Shown here piece after piece: positions 1 to 10,796 of a DNA stretch of 64,000 bases (the stretch's first letter is position 1; every line of letters starts with the position of its first letter). The position numbers and the translations under genes are program-made. The stretch comes from Paracamarosporium sp. OC-R06-R3 (Eukaryota > Ascomycota > Dothideomycetes > Pleosporales > Didymosphaeriaceae), in NCBI GenBank assembly GCA_019828545.1, contig JACVRA010000175.1, forward strand, positions 248,001-312,000, read 5' to 3'. The notes below the pieces were generated by a model that saw only the letters and a program-made list of their open reading frames with translations, did no database searches and was not told the DNA's origin.

Positions 1-2
1 AG

Positions 3-470
3 GTTACAACAACCGGCATAGCATTGCCTACCTACTCAAATTCAACGACAATTTCCACAGCGGCACCGGCGGATACATCCTCATTGGCCGTGCCAGCGCC
101 CACCCTCCCTACTGCAGGAGCCACCCTCCCTGCGGACCATCTCAGCACTCGGTCGAAGATTATCATTGGTGTTGGTGTAGGTTCTAGTGGCATTTTCTTA
201 ATAGGCCTTATTGCCACAATTATTCTATTCCGGAGGCTGCGAAATAGAAAGGAGAGAAGGGGGGAAGGATTCACCAAACCCGAGTTAAGTGGCCAGCCCA
301 TCAGTAGAGAGCAGTACAGAAGAGAGCTTCAAAGCGGAGAAGTATATGAGATGGATGCTATGGAGGAACCCGTGGAGATTGATAGATCAAACAATCTCCA
401 GGAGATCGACGGTTCGAGTGTACCCGTTGAGGCTGACAGATCGAGTAATGTGCCAGAGATGGAGGCATAA
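3..470 (+). CDS. 3' part of a single-pass membrane protein gene
   Basis: The frame is open from the window edge, so the start lies outside. The visible 155 residues show a Thr/Ser/Ala/Pro-rich extracellular-type stretch, then one strong membrane helix (IIIGVGVGSSGIFLIGLIAT and following), a basic stop-transfer patch (RRLRNRKERR), and an acidic cytoplasmic tail in which a PVE-I/A-DRS motif occurs twice. This is the usual C-terminal layout of fungal wall-stress sensors, WSC proteins and kelch-type membrane proteins, but the diagnostic ectodomain is missing, so no family is assigned. The stop codon is TAA. Confidence 0.65.
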   Translation, partial: VTTTGIALPTYSNSTTISTAAPADTSSLAVPAPTLPTAGATLPADHLSTRSKIIIGVGVGSSGIFLIGLIATIILFRRLRNRKERRGEGFTKPELSGQPISREQYRRELQSGEVYEMDAMEEPVEIDRSNNLQEIDGSSVPVEADRSSNVPEMEA

Positions 471-1354
471 GATGATAGAGGTTAATACAAGGAATACAGT
501 ATCTCCCCATAAACAGCCATATTAATTGAGATAGTTTTGTGTAGAATAAAGCAAATAGCTAACCGTACCAATTGTCGCGGATTTAAGGTACACTCCGGTG
601 GACAACTGGACAAAAGCGCCAAGGCTCTCGCTTGGAAAGAACTTTCGGCAGCTCGTGCGCATGCCTTCCTGCCCTCCCAACACCAGTTAGCACCACGCCG
701 CACGTTCGCCACGAAGCACATGCAAAATAAATAGCAGAGCTTGCGAGGAACTCATCTCCACCACAATGTTAGGTGCGCAACGTAAGTGCAGCGTCAGTCG
801 CGGCGCCGTTAGCTACAAAAGTACAGGTAAGTTTCTGCGCACTCCACCTCCCCCCACATCATGACATGATGATTCAACCAATTTCAAGTTTCAAGACGGA
901 TCGGAGAGGCTTCGCCTCCTTGAATGAGCATTTCCTACTGACGAATCGCCCTCTTCTTTACCGTGACCACCATTCGCGAAATCGCACAAGCTGACGAAGC
1001 GTCACAGATAGAGCAATACACGATTTTACTTTTTTATTCGCGGTCTGAAACTGTGAGAGCTTTTCCGAAGAAACCAAGGAAATGCAGACAGCTAGTGTAC
1101 AGTCCAGCTAGATCTCTGAAGAGATTGTTCCAGGATGGAGAGACTAAATCGACGAAACATCACAGCAGTTGCCTCCATACGCCACTTTTTCCGCCAGATA
1201 TGCCCTTAGCGTTTTGAGCACCACCTCCCTACATGAAACATGGAAACCCAAAAAGAAAACGTAACTAAGCAGAGTTCATCGAGCATAACTGAAGGTTTGA
1301 TAGAAGCAATGAAGCTTCACATGTCCCACAGCGACCCTAAACTAAGACCAAAGT
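471..1354. other. intergenic, no gene seen
   Basis: Only short unconvincing ORFs on both strands. This stretch holds the 3' flanks of the membrane protein gene (plus strand) and the HVA1/TUDOR gene (minus strand), which converge here. Confidence 0.5.
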
Positions 1355-2343
1355 TTAAGACTTGTTCCTGCCGGACCGTCTGGGCTGGCCATCAGCAGTA
1401 GCGGCCTTCTTGGGCTCTTTCTTTTTCGCAGGCTCCTTTTCTTTCTTGGCACTGCCCTTGGGGCGACCTGGCTTTTTGGCCTTGCCTTCAGTCTTCTCCT
1501 CATCTGCTTTGGCCTTCTTCGAAGTATGATCCTCTTCGTCGCCTTCCGCGCCGTTTGTCTTAGTGGCCGGCTCTTCAGCTTTGCGCTTCTCACCGGTCTG
1601 GGGATCTTCTTCATCCTTCTCATCTTCAGGCTGCTTGTCTTCTTGAGCATCCTTTTTGTGCTCTTCCCCAGACTGGTCGGCCTTGGGTTCCTCAGCGGTC
1701 TCTGCGACCCCGTTCTGGTTCTTTGAGTCCTCGTCGGCCGGCTTCTCCGGCTCGGTATCCTTCGACTCAGCTGAAGGAGCGTCCTTCATCTCTTCGTCCT
1801 TCTGATCCGGCTCGGCCGGCTTCTCCTCGTTCTTCTCCTCAGCCTCGGTCTCTTTGTCAGTCTTCTCAGTCTCTGGTTGCTTTTCTTCGGACTTGGAGTC
1901 GCCGTTGGCTTGCTCGGAGTTGCCGTTGGCCTTTTCCTCGACATCGAGCTCAGAAGCACGCTTAACAACGTCGTTACCGGGTCGCTCAACGTGAACCGCG
2001 GGGTTTTCGGGCTCGGCGTTCTTCTTGATGGTGTTTCCGCGGTTGGATTCGATGGCAATTTCGCCCTGTGATTTGACCTCGGCAACCTCACCGCCGGGTC
2101 GTCCTCCGGACCATTGCCAGGAGACTGCAGCACGCGCATTAGCACTCGATCAATGAAGCTAATGCGCACAAATTCCTGTAATGGTTGTGTATATGCGCTC
2201 CTAGCGCGCGTATACTGGCGCAAAAGTGCCGGCAGAGCTTGGGCAAGGCGCGAGCGAGCGAGCGATACTGCTGTACCTCCGAGCATAGACGGGATGAAAG
2301 CAGGCTTACCTTTGTCGCCCTCCTGAATCTGAGTATCGGTCAT
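1355..2343 (-). CDS. HVA1/TUDOR-domain (DUF2945) nuclear protein with AT-hook
   Basis: Two exons, 2310-2343 and 1355-2124 (intron 2125-2309, GTAAGC...CTGCAG); the join is in phase and gives 267 aa. Residues 8-75 match the hypervirulence-associated TUDOR domain (old DUF2945): GDKVSWQWSGGRPGGEV, then an IESNRGNTIKK block, AVHVERPGNDVVKRASEL. The rest is a long Glu/Lys/Asp low-complexity tail ending in an AT-hook-like KKPGRPKGSAKK and a basic C-terminus, so a nuclear, DNA- or chromatin-associated role is likely (inference). The 185-nt intron is longer than most others here. The Glu/Lys tail produces long spurious ORFs on the opposite strand. Neighbours give no functional hint. Confidence 0.82.
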
Positions 2344-2994
2344 TGCGCTCTTCGTTACGTGATGAGTGGGCGAGATGGAATGACGTTCAATCTCCGCAAA
2401 ACCGGACTTAACGGTCGCGAAGTGAAGAGAAGCTCAATTGAGTCGCGTGAAGCTGGGGCTGGGGCGCGTAAAGATGAAAAGGATGCGCGTGTGGTGGTGG
2501 GTTGTGCGCAATGGGTGAAAGGTAGGTGTAAGAGTGAAAGGTCAGAGCACCTTGCGTGATGTGAGGTCGAGCTGTGGATCGGAGAGCTGCGAGCGATGGG
2601 CGATTCGCCGTCGTGATTGGTTCGCCTGGGCGTTATGGGGAAAGGTGGCTGGTCCACAAAGCCGGTCGCAGCGTCAGCGTCATCGGCGGCCCGTGCAGGG
2701 ATCGGCTCTGGGGCTCTGCGAAAGCTCGAGCGCGATGCAGCCGATAACCGGTGCGACACAGAGCGATGAAATATTGATGGAAATGATGATTGTGGTGATA
2801 TGGGCGGATGTGAAGAGAGACGGCGTCGCCTCTTGAGGTTTGAGAAGGTCTTCTGTTGTCAGCAGGAAGGAGCCAACGCCACCAGTCAGCCCTACCCGAA
2901 ACATTAGTTTGGCAGGATCGGCCACAGACACGTGAAGCCAACGCGACAATGTTTTGATGCACGCTGGCCAGGTTTCAGCAGCAGTTTCTGGGCG

Positions 2995-3297
2995 TCAGCT
3001 CCAGTAGGTCTTGTTTGACAATTCGTATTCCCAGATGCAGCGGCCATTGTGGACACATGTGGTGGTTGAGTACTCTACTGACTGTCGGGTGTATACCTGG
3101 TTATAATACTCGCCCATTTGAGGCACATCGAAGAATGGCTGCCATGAGCTCATATCAACCATTTCAAAAACTCCAAATCCGAGCATTTCTGCAAATAGCC
3201 CATCGCTAGCGACTGCTCGATGACGATTCCCGAAGCATTGACACCCAAACTTATATTTATCCACTGTAAACCTGTGACCACAAAACACAGAAAGCAA
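2995..3297 (-). CDS. possible last exon of a small unknown protein
   Basis: An open frame of about 100 codons whose last 60 residues read like real protein (YYNQVYTRQSVEYSTTTC, then CIWEYELSNKTYWS before TGA). It has several Cys and aromatic residues and no low complexity. I found no convincing upstream exon, signal peptide or family. It could be a small secreted-protein exon, a gene remnant or chance. Confidence 0.2.
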   Translation of the reverse strand: MLSVFCGHRFTVDKYKFGCQCFGNRHRAVASDGLFAEMLGFGVFEMVDMSSWQPFFDVPQMGEYYNQVYTRQSVEYSTTTCVHNGRCIWEYELSNKTYWS

Positions 3298-4375
3298 CTT
3301 TTCTCTCCCACTCTACCATCTGTGCAAGGGCCGTAAACAGAACACGGTTACCCAATCAGCCAAATTGGCGCTCACAACTCCAAAATCCGAAACCCGTCAA
3401 CAGCTGAGCAGCAACAGAGGCGAATGTTCGCACTACGACAAATAGAGTATATACATGTGGATACCTACGGCTCAGGGAAAGAAAGATACGTCACTTCCAT
3501 TGTGGGCTGCTCGTTGCTACCTCCTGAAGGAAGTCTGCCTGCCTATGACACCCGCTGCTCCTATCCTATAGTGACAGCAGCTATAGAGGAAAATTGAAGG
3601 TGCGTTTGGGTACAAAACAAGGCATACACACCTACTTTCTCGCCCTTTTTTTTCTTCTTCTCTCCTCCGTTTTATTCTCGTCCCAACTTCTCCATCGCAA
3701 CACAACCTGCCCGCTCATCTTGCCATATGCCTCGATGAACTTTGCTTCCCACTCTTTCGTTCTTTTTAACCCATTATCGGACACAAAACGCCTCTACTCC
3801 ATCCAGTCGCCTTCACGGCTTCCTATCCCCTGAGTGCAACCTTCCGTTCGCAAACCGAGCTTCGACTTCAGAATAGCTTCATACTGCTACACACACTCTC
3901 GCTAGAGGGACGCCACTAGTTCAAGTGAGTATGTACTGCAGTCAGAAACTCATTTTCATCATCAGTCTAACAGTCTGGTTCCGCCACTCTACGTACCGCG
4001 AAAGTCTCCTGCCGTTGTACCCAGCGTCCTCTAGCACGCGCTGCATTACTTTGATGTCGCATCAAAGTATACACGCTGATAGGGTTCTGAGGTGTGACTA
4101 GGTTACTTTCAAAGGTGAGATGGCTCCCCCGTGACCTAGCGATGGATGCCCGCGATGCTGAGGTCTGCACTCCTGAGAGGGGAGTTGTGGATCGACCTCA
4201 AGGTATGTATCCCCTCCCCTCGTTGATGACTAATGTGAAAAGAACAGCTAGAGCAGGGTCCCGTCGTGTGGGTAGGGGAACCGGGGTTTTTTGCATTGCA
4301 CATCACTTTCCTCCCCACTCATTCAGTCAAGTGTGAATTTCACGCAGGCTGACCCAAAGGAATTGGGAACAAGTC

Positions 4376-4590
4376 TCCACTCGACCGATCCTCGCTTTAT
4401 TGATTTTCTCTATCGGTCTGCTTCGGAAGGCTTCTCCACGCGCTTATCCGCTATATGCGGGACGCGAACCAAATGACGAGTGCTGAAGCAACGGACCTTC
4501 AGCGCTACTTCACTCGGCGTAAAATGAAGGGAATGGGACCTATCAACAAGGAGTACCTGCTCGGCATGTATCCCCGCGAACTGAACTAGT
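4376..4590 (+). pseudogene. unidentified coding remnant
   Basis: Two overlapping plus-strand frames look like pieces of one protein: STDPRFIDFLYRSASEG in one, then LLHALIRYMRDANQMT and TRRKMKGMGPINKEYLLGMY in the next, ending at TAG 4588-4590. The frame change suggests decay. The family is not recognised; an old transposon or plant-like regulatory protein fragment are possibilities only. Confidence 0.2.
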
Positions 4591-5227
4591 TACATCAAGC
4601 GTGTTTCGCATGGCAGTTCCGGTGACATTTTGGGCATATTCTGCGGGTTAACGATGCGGAATGCTAACAATTACGGTCCTACTTTGATACGAAACACAAA
4701 GAACCGAAGGGCGTCATTCGAGGGATACGTCTGTGGCTCTGTTGCCCATTTCGAACTGTTATCTCTCGCCCATGGTTCATGTCGCGCTCTACCCCTCCGC
4801 TCATCTCCACTTCCAGTGGCAAGTTCCTAGTCTTCGGTCGCGGTCTATTCAGCCTAGCGGTGCCTCTATTTGGCTTTTGAATCAGGTCGGGCATGGTTAG
4901 TGCTGGCATAAAGGGTCTGGCCTGGAAGGCTTGGCGAGGTTCAGTCGGCAGCACTCATGCTGATCCCAACAGTACGGTCTTGGAAGATTGAGAGTTTCAC
5001 GTTTCTTGGCATGGCGCAGGATCTTACTGTGAGCCATGGTTGGCAAACAGATAGCACCGCGCAATCACAACGCCAGAATGTATCATGGTCTCTGTTATCT
5101 TCTAAATACAGTGATTTTAGTGGTCTGAGTGATTAGGACCGTGATCGGAAACGTGGCCCGGAAAACGATTATTGGGTACGATTGATTGGGTGAATTAACG
5201 TAGCTCCCAACTCTATATGTCGGGAAA

Positions 5228-5550
5228 CGGTGTTGTTTACTGTTCTACGATATTTGTTCCTCGAGATGAGACGGCCAATGTGCTCATGCACAGCCTAAGC
5301 GCTTTAGGACTTCCCACAATTTTCGTATTCCGTATCTATTTCATCTGTTTATTCCTACGGTATGCAGTGGAGCTTTTAAATTGCGGTGACATGAGTTTAG
5401 GTGGTGGTTTTTATCCTGTGCATTCATGAGACTAATAGAAAACCCTGCCACAGCCGCAAGCCAAACATTTTGGGCGTAATGATCCTCCAGCCCCGCTCAA
5501 GTTCGTAACCTGCTTCGGGCGGTCCATCTCGCCTTCGTTAACATCGTCAG
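5228..5550 (+). repeat. diverged direct repeat, left copy
   Basis: Shares a colinear run of similarity with 12529-12830 in the same orientation. Identical blocks include TGACATGAGTTTAG (5387-5400 and 12660-12673), GGTTTTTATCCT, GTAATGATCCTC and TCGTAACCTGCTTCGGG (5503-5519 and 12774-12790). The offset between blocks is almost constant (7271-7273), so the copies are nearly gap-free over most of their length. Differences are scattered substitutions. The pair encloses the amine catabolism genes. It could be an old mobile-element fragment or a segmental duplication scar. Confidence 0.75.
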
Positions 5551-6053
5551 TTGTGTGCCTGTTGAGTAGAGATAGCTATCTCTTGATCTTCACTGCCCAT
5601 GACCTCATTACTGAGTTCATTTTCGTCAGCAGTGTGAATGATTCGAGATAGCCACACGGGTAACATCACCTTGCGCGACTCTCTTGTACCGTCTTTGATA
5701 TCTAAGAGACGTACAACTCTCACGCTTGTATTAGAGTCTACAAAACAGTTTTCCACTAATCGACCGAGTCTGTTACCGGGCTCCCTCGGAGCTTCGGAGC
5801 TATCTCTAGGACCTCGGAAATACGTCCTAAGGCCTGAAAGAAGACCAAGCAAGATTTTTTAGTTTTGAACATAATTAAAGATGGGGTTACTGCCTTTATA
5901 TGGGTAAACGCGTGATGGAATCATCACATTAATTGAGACTTTCTGCTTGAGGTCCCTGGTATATATCGTACGATTTCATTCGGCTACCGCATGCCATATA
6001 CATAGCATTCACCTTTCACTTGTCTCTTAGATGCCACTACAACTTGACATAGC
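5551..6053. other. intergenic, downstream flank of the FAD oxidase
   Basis: Short ORFs only. It lies between the left direct repeat and the stop codon of the minus-strand FAD oxidase gene. Nothing else is seen. Confidence 0.4.
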
Positions 6054-7445
6054 TTATAACTTTGCTTGCAGGCCCCCATTGTCAAATCCCAAAGATCTTC
6101 GTAGTTTGCCCAATCTCTCCTTTGTGAGTAGGTACGCCCTCGGGTACTCAGCCGCTAAGTCCTGGCCCAGAACTAGCGAAGCCGTCATTTGTGCAGTTCG
6201 GAAAGCTTTGATCATACCGATCCCGTGATATCCTCCACAGACCCACTGATGACTTCGATTCGGAACAGGCAAACGACCGACGAACGGCATAGAGTCCTGA
6301 GTGAATGCCAGGATACCTGACCAAGCGTGCGTTATGGATGAACCAGCTGTATCTGGGTTTATGGCGACTTCCGGGGCAAATCCACGCAGATGTGCTTGGG
6401 GCAAGAGGTCTGTCTCGCTGTCATCGGCTGTGGCTCGGCGACCGGTGTTTGCACGTCCCACAACTACATCACCTCCCTTTCGCTGGATCAGGTAGTCGTA
6501 GTCTTTCTCGGCATACCGTAGCCAGAGCGAAAACCGTTCGGTGAACCCCAGCACAGAAGCGCAATTCGTACCTGGACCATAGTGCACGACGTTGCCTCTG
6601 ACAGGTGACACATAAGGACGCAGCTCTGGGAGTAAATGACCTAGCCAGCCGTTGGTGGCGTGTACAACGTTTCTGGCCTTTATCTGTCCTTGGTTTGTCT
6701 GGACGATAGCGAAGTCATCTTCGTCCCGATCTTGAATAGCATTTACTGTCGTGTTTGGCTGCACATTCAATTTGCCACTTTCAATTAGACCCTCTAACAA
6801 ACCCAACACCAATTTATATGGCCAGAGAGACGCAGCTGGAACACCAATTGCGCCAATACAGCGCTCCGACAGCTTGAACTCGCTCCCTAGCTTCGCTCGC
6901 TCCGTATAGACTCGATATCTATCGGCTAGGTGTGGGACGTGAGTGCGCATATCATTGAGCGCAAGCAGAGCTATTTCGAATATCTTGTGGTCATAGTATG
7001 CATCTAAGCCCTCGGTATTGATCAGATCGCACTTGATTTCTTGATCGTGAATAGCATCCGTAATGAATTGGAGATGGCTGTGCTCAAATTCTGTGAGCCG
7101 GATCGCCTCCTCAACTCCGAAATGCTGCTTTCGGTGCTCCCAAACCGCATATGCCATAGTCTTGATATGTCCACCATTTCGAGCTGTTGCCCCGGAACAC
7201 AAGGACCGTGCATCGACAAGGACGACGTTGATACCCGGGCGCTGAGAGATCAGCTTATGAACCATGCTGGCACCTGTGATGCCGGATCCAATGACGACTA
7301 CATCTACAACGGTGTTCGGCCACGGGGATCGGTAGTTAGCAAACTGATGAGGCTGCGACTGCCAAAAAGATTTTGTTGGGTTTGGAATGGGGACTCCAGG
7401 ATCCACGACCCCCGGTTCGTAGACGCCTTCGAAGGAGCTAGACAT
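6054..7445 (-). CDS. FAD-dependent amine oxidoreductase (DAO family, gamma-glutamylputrescine oxidase-like), PTS1-ending
   Basis: Single exon, 463 aa. The dinucleotide fold starts near residue 46 (VDVVVIGSGITGASMVHKL), followed by VDARSLCSGATARNGGH, the signature of DAO-type oxidases that act on secondary amines such as gamma-glutamylputrescine, sarcosine or glycine derivatives. The C-terminal FAD half shows THAWSGILAFTQDSMPFVG and WVCGGYHGIGM. The last three residues are AKL, a recognised type 1 peroxisomal signal, which suits an H2O2-producing oxidase. It sits beside an amino acid permease and a MAO-N type oxidase, so uptake and oxidation of an amine or polyamine-derived nitrogen source is the likely role (inference). 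The substrate cannot be fixed from sequence. Confidence 0.88.
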   Translation of the reverse strand: MSSSFEGVYEPGVVDPGVPIPNPTKSFWQSQPHQFANYRSPWPNTVVDVVVIGSGITGASMVHKLISQRPGINVVLVDARSLCSGATARNGGHIKTMAYAVWEHRKQHFGVEEAIRLTEFEHSHLQFITDAIHDQEIKCDLINTEGLDAYYDHKIFEIALLALNDMRTHVPHLADRYRVYTERAKLGSEFKLSERCIGAIGVPAASLWPYKLVLGLLEGLIESGKLNVQPNTTVNAIQDRDEDDFAIVQTNQGQIKARNVVHATNGWLGHLLPELRPYVSPVRGNVVHYGPGTNCASVLGFTERFSLWLRYAEKDYDYLIQRKGGDVVVGRANTGRRATADDSETDLLPQAHLRGFAPEVAINPDTAGSSITHAWSGILAFTQDSMPFVGRLPVPNRSHQWVCGGYHGIGMIKAFRTAQMTASLVLGQDLAAEYPRAYLLTKERLGKLRRSLGFDNGGLQAKL

Positions 7446-8059
7446 TGTGAATGACTCTGCTGAAAAGAAAAAGAAGAAGGAATATGTATAGATTTGGACT
7501 GTTCACTTAAAGGAGGATGATGTGTGTGAAGTCCTAGAAGATGATCTAGCAACTCATGATTGATGACACAAGCATACATGGACATCTATATATGCCGCAT
7601 CGCATCGAGGACTGAACCCCTAATCCGTTCGGACACGCTTCGGGTTCGAACTGCGTCTTCGAAAAACTGAGCTCATTCAAACTGCCTCATTCGGAATGTC
7701 GGATGTTGGCTTTGCAGGAAGGCGCTGCCCGAACTACACACGCACGCTAACGCTAGTTCTAGCTGCTATTGCGCTGCAGCTCACAACGATCTATGGTATC
7801 CCAAAAATCAATCAAGTAGCATTCCCCGGGGATCAATATCTTATACTTCATACCGAGGGGCTTTGATAACACTCAGAGGGTTAGACCTCGTTAGCTGCCT
7901 TCGCATGGACGAGACAGCTCTAAAGATACCTCTAACACATAAACGCTCGTCTTCATAAACCTGGCATTGCTCGTTAATTTAGTTGGAAGGCCTAATAACT
8001 TTAATCAAAGCGTTGAAATTAGATAGACAGTTGATATGTGTTGTCCCTAGGAGATGAAA
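7446..8059. other. intergenic, promoter side of the FAD oxidase gene
   Basis: Holds the upstream region of the minus-strand oxidase (an A/G-rich leader around 7460-7480 just before the ATG) and the 3' flank of the permease. No coding potential seen. Confidence 0.45.
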
Positions 8060-10114
8060 TCATAGCCCCGCTGATTCAGCAGCAATGTATCTAAAACGGC
8101 CTCTGAATAACCAATCCACAGTTGCAATCACAATCGTAGCTCCAAAAACCACCACCGCCCAGTTCATATTATCTATCATGGATTAGTTAGGGCACCAGTC
8201 CCATAACGTGTATACTGACATATTGAATTGGAAGTAACGGGCACGTAGAGCGGAAAGCTATGATCGCACAGGGTCAGTTATTGGATGTTAAAGGGCAAGG
8301 GCAGCAGTGGAAGCATACAATAGAAGCACTACCATCAAAGTGGACCAGCAGACCGATATCACGTTGATAGACAACCCGGCTTTTCCCAGATTGAAGGATC
8401 TCTCGGCAGGAAGGACATCGCGGCCACAAACGAGAAGCTAAACATGACCGAATTAGATCCGATGAAAGCAAGGAGACTGGATACCTTGTAGCAACGGTTG
8501 ACTTACCAACACTATAGGTACTAGATAGCTGATTTGAATTGCGGCGCCGCCAACGCTAATGATCGCTTCGAAGGCGTAATCACTGCCGAAGACGACCAGC
8601 CCAATAAGAATCTCAATAAATACAGTGAGAAAAATAGCGTTTAATGGGCTTTGGGATGCACGATCGATGTGAGCAAACTTGCTGGACCACGGAAGTGCGT
8701 TGTCTTTTGCCATGCTCCATGCTAGGCGAGACGCTGCCGTGTTAATGCCGACCGTAATCAGGACACTTCGTTCAATCAGTACTCGTGGCTTTTTGGACAA
8801 TACAATAAATGGATCGGAAATCAAAAGCTTACTTGAGAGTGACGATAACCAGAACAAGGAGTGCAATACCTCCCAGCGCTCCGCCTAAAATGTCAACAAA
8901 CCAATCGACAAAAGCAACTCTATCATTCTCATGTTAGCGAATCTAAACCTAGTTTGTACAATGCTGAGGGTTTATTACTCGGCGTTGATATATGCTTGCC
9001 AGTTTCCAGCGCAGAATGCCATAACCAGGGCACCCAGTAGCGACGTAAAGGCGCTGATTATCATCGACCAAATCATGGCTTTCTACAGCAAAACTTGTCA
9101 GCGCTTGAACCGTCGAGTGGGCAGGCAAAGAGACTCACAGGGGCATTTTTCTCAGCATCTTTGATCTCTTCAGCGATATGAAGGATGCCATCTGTTCCGT
9201 ACAGAGCATATATAGGGGTATAGAAGCTCATAATTCCGAGCCATCCCTTGCTTTCGTAACCAGAGTTATTGATAAATTGAGTGAAGACGAGGCTTGCACT
9301 CTGCTTAGGGGCCATGACAAGAAATGAGATGGCCCAAGCAAGCCCGCCAAACAGAGTTATGACCGCACCGGCAAAGGAAATCAAGGGAAGTAGCCTTTGC
9401 GTAACTGAGAACGCCATAGAAACGATCAAAAAGGCTACATATATCAGCCAGATATGCCATCTCTACTTTTTGTTAGTGACTACTCAGGAGTGTACAAATA
9501 TCTGCATGGGACCCACCTCCGAGACATAGTTGGGATGCGTGATATGGATGATAGCTCCTATCACCGTAGCATTATTCATTGCACATCCAGCCGACGTGGC
9601 AATCTCTCCTAAGAAAACAACGTAGCCAACCAGGTACAATAAGATTCGGGATATCTTGTGTGGGGCAAGGACTTTGCAGTATGCTCTGTGTACGCATGTC
9701 GTAAGCAAGACACATATCTCTATGTTTGGCGGTCGTTAGGCTGTCACTCACTGCTGACCACCTGCATAGGGCCAAACGGAGCATACTTCGGCTAGCGAAG
9801 TCATCATGAGGCACTGACCGACGCAAACTATGATTCTGTATAGCTTTCAGCAGTCCAATCCATGAGAAGATACTGAGAGTGGCTCACGTTCCATAGATGA
9901 GCATCATTAGTCCGCCAAGGTCGAAGACGGTCGTATAGAGAACGATGTTACATGTCCAGCTTGCCATCATCAGCACCTGGTATGCACTTGCCGTCCAGAG
10001 GTTGTAAACCCGCTTCAATGCTCTCGAGTCATCCTGGAGATCTTGGACAATGCCGATTTCAGGTGTTTCCGGCATTTGCACATTATCCGCGCACTCTTTG
10101 TGGTGGTTCATCAT
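8060..10114 (-). CDS. amino acid/GABA-choline type permease (APC superfamily, UGA4/HNM1-like)
   Basis: Ten exons joined in phase give 507 aa: 9888-10114, 9752-9835, 9517-9685, 9139-9462, 8979-9082, 8833-8919, 8507-8765, 8319-8437, 8220-8257 and 8060-8172. Introns are about 50-80 nt with GT/AG ends. Family marks in order: an N-terminal hydrophilic tail, the TM1 region, SLAEVCSVWPYAGGQQ, KISRILLYLVGYVVFLGEIA, FYTPIYALYGTDGILHIAEE, INTAASRLAWSMAKDNALP, NAIFLTVFIEILIGLVVFGS and a final FPLYVPVTSNSI block with the last helix. This is the layout of plasma-membrane GABA, choline and polyamine permeases. It shares a divergent 680-bp promoter with the MAO-N type gene, pointing to co-regulated amine uptake (inference). 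The start could be the second of two adjacent Met codons. Confidence 0.85.
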
Positions 10115-10796
10115 TCGTTCTGACTTTAGAATATTTGGATCTATTCAATCTGTGTTCGGGGTTATTGAGGGAGGATTGAGGGAAGATTGAGGAAAGGCTT
10201 AGCGAAATTGGGGTGGCCAAAGTGAAGGGGTGTGGACAGGCGATCATTGGGGAATGTGGAGAGGCCTGAGGTTAGCGCAAAGCTCACAGCCTAGAGGCGG
10301 GGTCGACAGTCGGCGTGTAGGACCCTATGGTCGAAACTGGCAGCTGAAATGATAACGATCACCATTCTGCCATTATCTCTTAGCTGCCAGACCTCTTTAC
10401 TATCATGTGCTGCTATGTTAGCGTGACTATCTTACTACTAAGCCGAAAGTGTTAGCTAGAATGAGAACTTCCCCACACAGATAAACGATGATTTCGTTTA
10501 TCCGGCGAGAGGCTATAGCCAAAAGCGGCGCCGTCGAGGCTCTTAGGTCAAATACAGAAGCTAAAACGAGAACGATCATCACTCTGTTGACTGGCCTTCC
10601 AGGTTTTGGAAACTATTAGTGCAGGAGAACGTTCGTAATACGATCAGTTTTGTTTGCCTCGGTTTCGGCTTCGTGGGAACGCATGCTCAAGGCTAGACCT
10701 ACTTTAAGTCCTTGCGCTTAGAAATAAAGTCGCTTACCTTTTTCATACATTTACACTGGTGCCAAATCCCAGGGACAGGCAAACATTGCTATCAAC
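10115..10796. promoter_or_regulatory. divergent promoter of permease and MAO-N type oxidase
   Basis: A 682-bp head-to-head spacer. HGATAR motifs (binding sequence of AreA/NIT2 nitrogen activators) occur at 10350-10355, 10373-10378 (reverse), 10427-10432 (reverse) and 10479-10484. About two are expected by chance in this length, so the enrichment is weak. An imperfect 41-bp direct repeat (10329-10369 and 10546-10586) is also present. Nitrogen control is plausible but not proven. Confidence 0.4.

Larger units (their letters stand above)
2344..5227. other. gene-poor region with possible coding remnants
   Basis: No intact gene recognised. Two stretches look faintly protein-like: a minus-strand open frame at 2995-3297 and plus-strand remnants near 4376-4590 that change frame (listed separately). 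The pyrimidine-rich DNA near 3640-3760 resembles a fungal promoter or 5' leader, but no gene follows it convincingly. Confidence 0.4.

Noticed and set aside
7640..7665. GGGTTCGAACTGC as a tRNA T-arm
   Set aside because: No matching D-arm or acceptor stem within 90 bp on either strand.
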